From: Isohypsibius dastychi
Lineage: Eukaryota; Tardigrada; Eutardigrada; Parachela; Isohypsibiidae
Length of the DNA: 17,035 nucleotides
Direction: 5' to 3'
NCBI GenBank assembly: GCA_034696485.1
Contig: JAQIWT010000625.1
Location: forward strand, 1 to 17,035
Part shown: piece after piece, positions 9,528 through 17,035 of the stretch
How positions within the stretch are numbered: position 1 is the first letter of the stretch
Layout: each line of letters opens with the position of its first letter
Position numbers and translations under genes: made by a program
Notes under the pieces: generated by a model
Database searches by the model: none
Told to the model about the DNA's origin: nothing
What the model saw: the letters and a program-made list of their open reading frames with translations, nothing else

Positions 9528-9935
9528 TTACTGACATTGTCCTTCACGGATGCCCTTTCCGCGCAGAGCATTGATAGTATCTCTGACAGCAGTTTCCACG
9601 GATCCTCTCTTGCTGGTCTTGCAGTTGATCTTAACATCAGAGAGTCCATCGCAACGGATGTGAGTCTTGTAGGTCAGTTTCCACTTGCAAATCTGCGTGG
9701 CATACTTGACCGAACAACTTTGGTTGCAAATGGAATATGGCTGCCATCCAGTGCCGATGAAATCAGTAATCTGGTTAATCAGGATATCGATTACAACACC
9801 GGACAAGTCAATCTGCTTTGCTTGAACGTTCTGAGCTACGGCATTTTGAACGGGAAGATCTTGTGTCTCAGCAACGGCTACGGAAACCATACAGATCGCC
9901 AACAAGGCAGTGGCGAAAAATCGGAAAGACTGCAT
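9528..9935 (-). CDS. ALF3: secreted anti-lipopolysaccharide-factor-like protein
   Basis: This is the third 135-residue paralogue, with signal peptide (LRFFATALLAICMVSVAVA), linker DLPVQNAVAQNVQAKQ, the six mature cysteines and the same C-x20-C loop. From residue 59 to the end it differs from ALF1 only at 118, 119 and 123 (RD and A instead of GE and T). Several codons between (CGT/CGA, TGC/TGT, GAT/GAC) differ silently. The gene is a mosaic: its last 72 coding bases match ALF2 exactly, while its middle part shares many bases with ALF1 that ALF2 lacks (for example gaatatggctgcc and gattacaacaccgg). The start is chosen by alignment with the other copies. Confidence 0.8.
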   Translation of the reverse strand: MQSFRFFATALLAICMVSVAVAETQDLPVQNAVAQNVQAKQIDLSGVVIDILINQITDFIGTGWQPYSICNQSCSVKYATQICKWKLTYKTHIRCDGLSDVKINCKTSKRGSVETAVRDTINALRGKGIREGQCQ

Positions 9936-10023
9936 GATGAAATGGCTTAAAGTTCCAATCGGGATAGGTAAAGCTAAAACGAAGAACTAAAGGCTGCTAT
10001 GCATACGGTGATTGTTGGTTGTC

Positions 10024-10031
10024 TTTATATA
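10024..10031 (-). promoter_or_regulatory. TATA box of ALF3 (TATATAAA)
   Basis: The minus-strand TATATAAA lies 89 bases before the ALF3 start. Confidence 0.7.
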
Positions 10032-10286
10032 CTTCGACGGTGGCCTGCCAAACCCATTCTGTTGACAACACAATCGTGAATCGTTGAATCATTTTCCTAC
10101 TGGAATAGGGGGGTGACCACGCTATCTCACGGTCAGCGGACATCCGTAACGGAACTAGGTGATACGTCTCCGGTGTTTATCTGAGATAAGGTCTTTGTTA
10201 AATGATAAGTACACGCGCGTCAAATGCATGCTGCTTGTATCTCGCAGTTTGTGACGAAAACACCTCTTAACGCGATGGCTGAGTCA
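10032..10286 (-). promoter_or_regulatory. Conserved upstream promoter block of ALF3
   Basis: TGTTG-A-CAACA is at 10060-10070 and TGAGTCA at 10280-10286. Between them two GATA sites face each other (TTATCT at 10177-10182 and AGATAAG at 10184-10190); only the second is shared with the other units. This gene may thus respond more strongly to GATA factors (inference). Confidence 0.45.
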
Positions 10287-10365
10287 CTGAGTACCACAAG
10301 CCTATGTTAGAATTATGGCAAACAATTTGTAAACTTGAAATATCCGGTTCGGCTACACTTTGAAT

Positions 10366-11049
10366 TTCATCTCAACCAAGACAACGGCCGAAAGAGAAAT
10401 GCTTATCGTGGTCGAGACAGCAGGTTTTCTGCAAAGACAGCATATCTGGACATGTTGGTTTTGGTGTTTATGGTTGGAGGCGGCGTGTACAACGTAACGC
10501 GCACGTCGTCGAGTCACTCCTCGCTAAGCAGCAGTAGGCTTTGCAACGCGGGGTAAGTGCGGTCTGGATCAGTCAATGGTTTGAGAATAAATGGGGCAAA
10601 CCTTTCAATTCAACAAACGTTTTTGTACTCTGATAGAGTCCTCAATGTGGCAGGTCACCAAATAATCCGCACTCTCTCTCTTGGGGGCGGTCGAAAATGC
10701 TATTTATCTGTCTTAGAAATCGTTCGGAGTGAAGAAGTTTAATGGGTCATTTTAGGAGCTTGGGGGTGGAGAACAATAACTGCAGTGTACACACCCCCAC
10801 TATTCCTCGAAACATCCATACAGAAAAAAGGATTAAAACTTGCACATCACGCCACCTTTGTACATTATGCCGTCAAATCCACCCCAATGATTTCGACCAA
10901 GCCATATTCTGCATGATTGAGGCACCAAATACTATAGACATAACGGTAGGAACAATGAATCCATTTAGTTCAAACATGGCTTCTTGGATCTGAATTGGTC
11001 AAATGCGTGGTGCCAAAAAAAGCAGCCACTGCGAAACTAGCTCATCCAC
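10366..11049. other. Single-copy sequence beyond the array, no supported gene
   Basis: Similarity to the other units ends at about 10365. Plus-strand frames of 61 to 83 codons lie end to end here, but none shows a domain, signal peptide or conserved counterpart. A GGTAAGTG at about 10552 resembles a plus-strand splice donor, but no acceptor or coding partner is evident. Confidence 0.4.
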
Positions 11050-11265
11050 TTACTTAGAGAATTGCAGTGCTCTGTCAACGTCAATGAAAAGAAAATTCGA
11101 ATGTAGCAGGCGTTGTTTTGTTTCCAGTGTTTCGCAAAGGATTCTATAATGGGACGCAGCTGGTACTCTCATGTTCATATACCATTTACCATAGTTTCCC
11201 AAGCCATCTATCCAAAAGACTACATGTGATGCAAGACGGAATGAAGATATAAAGGTTCGAATCAC
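11050..11265 (-). CDS. Weak candidate exon of an unknown gene
   Basis: This 71-codon minus-strand frame has a protein-like composition (VVFWIDGLGNYGKW, KQRLLHSNFLFIDVDRAL) and ends at TCTAAGTAAGTGG, where the stop overlaps a good splice-donor sequence (A/GTAAGT). It could be an internal exon of an undetected gene or a relic of one. I recognise no family and see no repeat copy in the window. Confidence 0.2.
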   Translation of the reverse strand: MIRTFISSFRLASHVVFWIDGLGNYGKWYMNMRVPAASHYRILCETLETKQRLLHSNFLFIDVDRALQFSK

Positions 11266-11507
11266 ACTTCAACAAATCATACGAGATGCGCATTGAGTTT
11301 ATCAATCGTTTTCGGCTTGGAAATTCGGTGTTGCAACCCAAAAAAACAAATCATGAGTATGAAACAACAATAAATCTTACAGTTTTCGAATAGTTACTAA
11401 AGCAAAAAAAAATTTTTTCACAAAGGTCACCAAAACAGAACAAAGTTGGTGATGTGAAGGCACGCGCCACGCGATCAGTCGCGCGGATTCGTCAAACATA
11501 TCCCGTC

Positions 11508-11765
11508 TCATCCAATCCCAAAACCAAATCGTGTCCTAGTGTGAAGACTCCGTTCATACTGATGCATCGGCTTGTAAACATAATACGAAGTGCGATCGCG
11601 CTGCTTCCGTGTCAAATTCGGCAAGGGTGTCAAATCAGGGAGTTTTTCTCTGTTCATCACTGACCGCATTGCTTGAAGACGGTATGGAACAGTGCCATAG
11701 GATTCACTTAAGGAGAGAATCAAAAGAAAAATGATCGTAATCTTATCAACATATAACGACTCCAT
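11508..11765 (-). CDS. FG4: diverged FG-type precursor ending in RFGFGIG
   Basis: This 85-residue predicted protein has a clear signal peptide (about residues 1-24: lysine, then ITIIFLLILSLSESYG). It has no cysteines, a basic stretch near residues 52-57 (TRKQRDR), and the C-terminus YKPMHQYERSLHTRTRFGFGIG directly before TGA. The end aligns with FG1: Y-x-[FY]-x-P, then Y-x-x-[ST]-L-x-x-R-x-RFGFGIG. A terminal glycine is the amide donor in many peptide hormone precursors, so the predicted product ends in FGFGI-amide, the same end FG1 would give by GKR processing. Its position, at the array edge and on the same strand, fits a relic of an older FG-ALF unit. I do not recognise the family. A short neuropeptide or host-defence peptide is inference. 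Confidence 0.5.
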   Translation of the reverse strand: MESLYVDKITIIFLLILSLSESYGTVPYRLQAMRSVMNREKLPDLTPLPNLTRKQRDRTSYYVYKPMHQYERSLHTRTRFGFGIG

Positions 11766-13888
11766 CGGGATAATGAAAACGAGAAACAGGAAAACGGAAT
11801 ATGAATGGTTGAAATCGGTAAGACTGATGGTTCAAATACTCCATCCGTGCCGGGTCACGAAAGAGCGTACGGACTCCGTAGTCATTAGTATACACCTCCC
11901 TGAAACATATACTTTCAGTTACTGCGCAGATCATGCATGCGTGCTAGGTATGATGATTTCAAGATACTATTACAAAACTACGTAGATGAATTAACCCATG
12001 CAACCTCCCACCTTAGCTGACTTGCACTATTTTATGACCTCAGACATGACGCTTTTTCATGTTCTTGTCATGAATTTTTTCGTGACACGGGATCGCTGAC
12101 GAGCGCTTTTATTCAGGGTGTTCGAGAAACAATCTTGACAGTTGGTTGAACGCGTCTCAATAAGGCTATATCACGGTGAAACACAGGGCTCAGGCTCCTC
12201 GTGATTGATGGCGAACGGATTAGGCTGTCTATTTTTGCTGATAAGCTTTTAGCAATCTCATACAATTGAACTCTCGGTGAAGGATTTCATTTACGAGGAC
12301 GAACGGAGCGTTAGAACAACGAAGCACGTTTTGAAAAACATGCTTATGCCGATGATTTTGAAGGTGGGTTCGTTTTTGCTGCGGTTTAGCCGATGTTGTT
12401 CGGTTATTATGATTTTTCCATAATAGGCCTGTCAAAGCCAGAGTACTAGGTACATTACAACGGTTTCGACGTTATAACAGTTTGCCTGTTACTGTTTGAA
12501 ACAAAAGTCGTGTAGAAAGATTAACGGAATGATCGTGGTAAGTAAGTACACAGCTAAACATGTCGTGAACGTAAGAAGAATGCACTAGGTTGTGCTACCA
12601 CGACAGCCAGCGCGTGATAATAAACAAGTGATCAAGCTTTTGATATCTCACTCCCCGAGATGTTTCCAGATCTCTCCCAGCTATCGTAGTTCTCTTACAT
12701 ATATGGTATTCCTTCGTCTGGTTCATTGGTGCGTATTACTTGAGCGATGACCTATTCAAATTTCACCACACCGAGTTAATGAAATGTGATCTGACCAGCT
12801 CGAGGCGGACACATAAAATTTCACTCCTAGAAACCTGAGTTGTTTTATAACTCAGCTCATAAATCCCTGAATTTTTAAGCTCGTGGATTTCCAAGGTTCT
12901 GAATTCCTGATTTCCTAGAGCACTAAAATGTTCGAGTTTCAAAGCTCTTAAAACATGTAGAATAAGATCTGTTTCGGTCCTAAACTTGAGGATCGGCTAA
13001 AGAGTAAATCCAACAAAAATCTTCGTGAGACGATCGAAATAAGCCCCCTCTAGCTTTACCAAATGTCATACTAGAAAACTTGTCTTGTCTCTTGGGAAAC
13101 TGAGGCCATAATGGTGAACATCTGTAGTTGAACTAGGTCGGAATACGTAGCGCGCTTGGTTTAGAAATTTTCTGCTAGAGTTGTGCGAAATGAAGGAACC
13201 ATGGCCTCCAGATTGAATCGTTGCTATCCGCATGAGAGATTCAGTGTCATTCACAACTGACCCACACCCAATATAAGCGCGAACATAAAATGATCGTCAC
13301 AAAGCTGTTTATGGTACGTAATCCGTGGACGATGATATGACCGACGAACAATTCTGTCACAGAAGCATTTGCCGCAATATCGTCAGCAAACTGTTCGCTA
13401 AACAGTGAGAAGTAATCCACCAATGGATCTTTTCTTGATCGCCTGATTATGGCTCAAAGAGCCGGGCAAAACGTGCATTGCCCTATTGAGAAAGCTAAGC
13501 TGAAAACGATAAAACTAAATCGGACCATATCGAGAACATCTTATCACGTGTTCCTGAATCTTATAAACCTGTGGCCGCGTTGAGACAAATAATCGAGCAG
13601 CCCATATGTACAACCATGTACCAAGAATGCGGCTGTTCCACCGCATTCTGCAGATGGCCGCCATGCCTTCACCGCATAACACAGAGGCGTGCGTGAATTT
13701 CCTGGATACCGCTGAAAGGCTCCGTCGGGCATTTTGGTGTCCCAACGGGCAAAAATCAGAGACGATCATCAAAAACGTCAGAAAGCCTCTGCTCCCTAAT
13801 AGACTGTACCCCCCCCCCCCCCCAATATCATTGCGGTCACTTCTCGCACTGCGTTTCAACCATGGCATGACGTCGGCGCGATTTTGGT
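11766..13888. other. About 2.1 kb without a supported gene
   Basis: Only short frames (up to 117 codons) occur, without domains or paralogues. A 7-base perfect hairpin (CTGAGTT, loop GTTTTAT, AACTCAG) lies at 12835-12855, in a stretch with repeated words such as ctgaatt and agctc. A run of 15 C occupies 13809-13823. I found no ALF-like relic to the right of FG4. Confidence 0.5.
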
Positions 13889-13894
13889 TTTATT
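13889..13894 (-). terminator. Candidate polyadenylation signal of SLC12A9-like gene
   Basis: The minus-strand AATAAA lies about 240 bases after the stop codon at 14133-14135. It is a plausible 3' end signal, though others could be used. Confidence 0.45.
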
Positions 13895-14132
13895 GCAATC
13901 GTGAAACATACGTATATACGTATCTACGGCCAGGCACCCAGGATAGCGGAACATATTTCACCAGAAATCTCAAATCGATAAATGAATATACAACTCCAAA
14001 ACGAAACTGGAGGCATAAAAAATCAACACCAGAAATCAAAGCAAGGAACGTAAGAAGACTTGGTCCGAACAATCTTATAAATAGAATAAAAACCAGAAAG
14101 AACGAAATCACAACTGAAGAAAGAAATCCAAG

Positions 14133-17035
14133 TTAAATCGTCGTCGAAGTGACAATGCTAATGCCATGCACCAGCACGGCCGGACCATTCAGCGCCGTAA
14201 TCGTATTCAGGAAGCTCAGATACGGCTCATCTTTCCCCGGATCAGATGGTGGTGCCGGCATATACAAAAAGGTCAGCGCCGAGCTCTGACTATGAAATCT
14301 CAGCAATCTCTGAACACTATGCAAGTAACCCTCAGGAAGGTTATAGGGATCAATATCAGCAAGAAGGGTATCAGTCATATAGGCGCGCTCAATATGGTCC
14401 AATGCATCATCCCAGACCACCGGTATAACCATGGCCTTAATCCTCAACTGATTCAGCAATGAATGTAATCCTTTGACACGTTTCAGAACATTATCAGCAT
14501 TCTGCTTATGGGTCAAAAACACTCTCAGCGTAGCTTTCTTTCTCCAAGTGCTAGTCATTTGGAGAATAGTTGCAAGTTGAAGAAGGAACAGAGTGGCAGT
14601 GTCATAATTATCAGCTTGGTTGGGGCGCATGAAATCCAGAGGCCAGACGTCAATGTTGACAGCTTTGTTGCGGAGTAATGACTTCTTATCAAATGTATGG
14701 AAGTTTCGTGCGACGCAGATATTCTTCCGCATGCGCAGGATATCACGGAGGATGTTGACGAATTCAGTAGATGAGAGAGCTGGTGGAGGTGACTCGTTGT
14801 TATCGAAAGATAACACCTGCTGCGCCTCTATCTGCGAACGTGGGAAGCCGACGATGACCGTGTTGGGTTTCATGCCACCTAGACCGGAAAGGTGAACCAG
14901 GTGATGGATACCCTCCCGAACCGACCTGTGATATTCAAAACAAACAAATTAGCTAATGGCAGATTCTTGGAAAGTCAAGTAACAAAGAATAGTGGTGAAT
15001 GTCAGGTGATGAGCTACTCAGATTCTCACCGAGAAACGGTCAGCTCGACAAAAGCTTTGATCTTCAGGCGATCAACAAGCTCCATCCATTTAGGCTGCTC
15101 GTCTTGGATTGGGTCACTTTTCAGCTCGTCAAAATTTCCTTCTTTGACGTGACCAATTACGTACAAACCTGTAAAGAAGAAAACTCGGTGACCATATTGA
15201 GAATTCCCGTCAAGAGCTTCCAAATGTCAGTTTCTAGTAAAACCGTTTCCATGATATCTTTCTGGAGTACCAAATAATTAACAGGACAGCGCGGTATTAT
15301 TTATTCAAATACACTACTACGCAGTAAAGATTGTGCAGTTTCTCTAACCTCCTTTTTTCAAGTCGTTGACAAAATCCGCCAGATTTTCCATCCCAGTATC
15401 CATATTAGACACCAAAAGCAACATCTGCGGTCTCCAATACTTGACATGTTCCTTTCTGATATCCAGCAGCAGCAAGTACTTTCGAACCTGATGGAAAATC
15501 AAAGCCTGACTGATGGAACCCCAATTGATGTCCGGACTCCATATGTGAAGTCCGACCATGAGGAGTATGGTGATGACGAATGCGATGGCTGTATATGTTG
15601 GCGAAATGATGAACATCATGACCCCACATCCAATCATGCCGATCAGCGCAGTATGCCAGCTGAAGAACCGGTACTTTGGACGCCAATTGGGTGCAGCAGC
15701 TAATTCCAAAGCCAGACATGCCAGATTGTTGCCAAAATAGGAGAGGAGGAAGAATACGGATGTGATGACGGCGATTTGGTTGAGAGACGGAATGAGAAGT
15801 ACAAGCTGAAATGAAAACGTGAAAAATGAGAGCCTAAGTACATTTGTCATCCTGAAAATTCTTTGTACCGCGGTGAGGATGAAGGACATCACAACAGCTG
15901 GGATGGGGTTGCCGGTTTTTGTGGTCTTAGCGAAGGGTCGAAGTACTATTCCAAATAAGTTATCCCGTGACACGGCGAGAAGAACTCGACTTGCTCCCAT
16001 CAAATTGGTCATCGCGGCAGAGAGTGTTGCGGCCAGCACTCCAATTGTAATGATCGGAGGCCAGACGTTGATGCCTTGCATCAGCGTGTAGTTGTTCTTC
16101 AGAAGAGCACTGAAAAGTGAATGATTTGAGGCAAACGGCGGGTGCAGTTTGACTGGGAATACAGAATGAGCCCAACGAAAGAAAAATCAGAAATGACGGG
16201 GATGACAGAAGACGAAACATCTAACCGGTGATATACATGCGAGTGAGTACCTCAGTGGTTCATCGCGCTCGATTACTTACTTTGTGCTTGAAAGAGAAAG
16301 CATGAGGACAATGACGCTGTACACCACAGCTGTTGTAGCCAACGCAGACAAAGTTCCACGAGGAATAGACCGAGATGGATTCTTCAACTCGCCGGCAACA
16401 TTAGCTCCACTCATAATTCCAGTCACACCGTTGAACAACACAGCAAACACAGTAGCAGCAGTAACGATGCTACAAACGCCAGTCTCATCGCACGTTGAAT
16501 AATCCAAACCGAAACGAGCTGAAAACAAAAACAATTTTCAGATCAACATATTTATAGAATCAATTGGAATCTGTTTGAGCCATTCGGTTGAAAACACGAC
16601 TTACGGAAGGTATTGTCATGGAACGTTGCCCCTTGAATGCCGGTGTAATTGGCAGAGCAGGTCACATTCGGTAAGCCCCAACCCTGGCAGTCAATTCCAT
16701 CCATTGTAAAACCAGTACAGTTCATCGCTCCAGACACCTTTCCATAGACGCATGGATTACTGAAGGGAATCGTCACATTGATGGCTCTAGCGAAGGACAA
16801 CTTCATTAAGAGTGTGCTCCAGAATGTGCGGCCAATAAGCTTACTCATTCTCAATGAAGAAACTGATGAAGGAGACGAATGCAGAAACTCCAACGACGGC
16901 CAAAATGAAGGCTGACATGTAAGCGAACATGGATGCTCCGACCACGCAGATCCCCATGTTGAACAGGCAGATACAAGCGCCATAGAGAAATTTATACCAC
17001 CGATCTGCCAAGAATCCATCGCCACCGGGAAGATA
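14133..17035 (-). CDS. SLC12A9: SLC12A9-type cation-chloride cotransporter family protein, 3' seven exons
   Basis: This is a membrane transporter-family gene whose 5' part lies beyond the right edge. Exons on the minus strand are 17035-16845, 16786-16605, 16518-16281, 16109-15869, 15805-15349, 15168-15030 and 14925-14133. All six introns (58, 86, 171, 63, 180 and 104 bases) have GT-AG ends, and the joined exons give 746 codons plus TAA. Family hallmarks I recognise include [16 protein letters not shown] and [14 protein letters not shown] (visible residues about 140-175), [89 protein letters not shown] and a C-terminal [13 protein letters not shown]. These follow human SLC12A9 more closely than the KCC or NKCC branches. 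The visible part starts in the membrane domain. Exon 2 encodes a cysteine-rich loop with four N-glycosylation sequons. Exons 5-7 encode the cytosolic C-terminal domain. Family members are plasma- or endomembrane proteins; the transported substrate of SLC12A9 is poorly established. Confidence 0.95.

Larger units (their letters stand above)
7256..9599. repeat. Perfectly matching repeat tract, copy B (2344 bases)
   Basis: This is copy B of the tract at 3389-5732. It includes FG3, the inverted-repeat cluster (7344-7470), and the last 72 coding bases of ALF3 (ending at 9528). Confidence 0.9.
1..10365. repeat. Degenerate tandem array, about 3.9 kb period, 2.7 units
   Basis: Three successive blocks carry the same order of landmarks: an FG-type peptide gene, an ALF-like gene on the minus strand, a conserved promoter, and a long non-coding stretch with a G-run. 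The ALF-like stop codons lie at 1766, 5661 and 9528, giving spacings of 3895 and 3867. Unit 1 is cut by the left edge of the window. Unit 3 ends at about 10365, where similarity to 6480-6490 stops after the shared cactttgaat. Outside one perfectly matching tract, units differ by frequent substitutions and small indels, so the array is not young overall. Similarity was judged by eye from shared words and translated products. Confidence 0.9.

Noticed and set aside
3389-9599. Single recent unequal crossover as the origin of unit 3
   Set aside because: It would make the remainder of unit 2 identical to unit 1. That part is visibly diverged, so conversion (or assembly error) fits better.
11254-11263. 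ggttcgaatc, resembling a tRNA B box
   Set aside because: The flanks do not form a T-arm stem, and no acceptor or anticodon arm can be built upstream.
13606-14136. Plus-strand frame of 176 codons
   Set aside because: It runs antisense to the SLC12A9-like 3' untranslated region, crosses a 15-C homopolymer giving a proline run, and shows no domain.
1-17035. CRISPR arrays, bacterial operons, insertion sequences, intact transposase or reverse transcriptase genes
   Set aside because: No spaced direct-repeat array, no ribosome-binding-site gene chain and no recognisable transposon protein motif was found.

Overview
The window reads as nuclear DNA of a small-genome animal, most likely a nematode (inference). 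The reasons are short introns (58 to 180 bases) with TTTCAG-type acceptors in the one clear multi-exon gene, intronless secreted-protein genes with TATA boxes, and moderate GC content. Another ecdysozoan with compact introns, such as a small crustacean or tardigrade, is not excluded. There are no bacterial, viral or organellar features. Every gene I can support is on the minus strand.

Positions 1 to about 10365 are a degenerate tandem array with a period of about 3.9 kb. Each unit carries two small secreted-protein genes. The first is a 135-residue protein (1766-2173, 5661-6068, 9528-9935) with a signal peptide, six cysteines and an anti-lipopolysaccharide-factor (ALF/scygonadin)-like core, including a basic loop closed by two cysteines exactly 20 residues apart. 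The second is a short precursor with an FGFGIG or FGLG core followed by Lys-Arg (443-745, 4378-4674, 8245-8541). A fourth, more diverged precursor (11508-11765) ends in RTRFGFGIG plus stop, which would also leave a C-terminal amide. The order along the window is therefore FG, ALF, FG, ALF, FG, ALF, FG. The three ALF-like genes share a compact promoter: a TATA box 88-89 bases before the ATG, a TGTTG-A-CAACA palindrome, a GATA site and a TGAGTCA site, all at nearly the same spacing.

Units 2 and 3 share a tract of 2344 bases (3389-5732 and 7256-9599) in which I found no difference. It is flanked on both sides by clearly diverged paralogous sequence, and its right edge falls inside the ALF-like coding region. 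This looks like recent gene conversion, unless it is an assembly artefact.

Positions 10366 to about 13888 are single-copy sequence with little recognisable content apart from the fourth FG precursor and one weak candidate exon. Positions 14133-17035 hold the last seven exons (746 codons plus stop) of an SLC12A9-type cation-chloride-cotransporter-family gene running off the right edge. It has no evident functional link to the array.

The most interesting content is the paired array of ALF-like proteins and putative amidated peptides. An innate-immunity or secreted-effector role is inference from the ALF-like fold signature and the tandem amplification.
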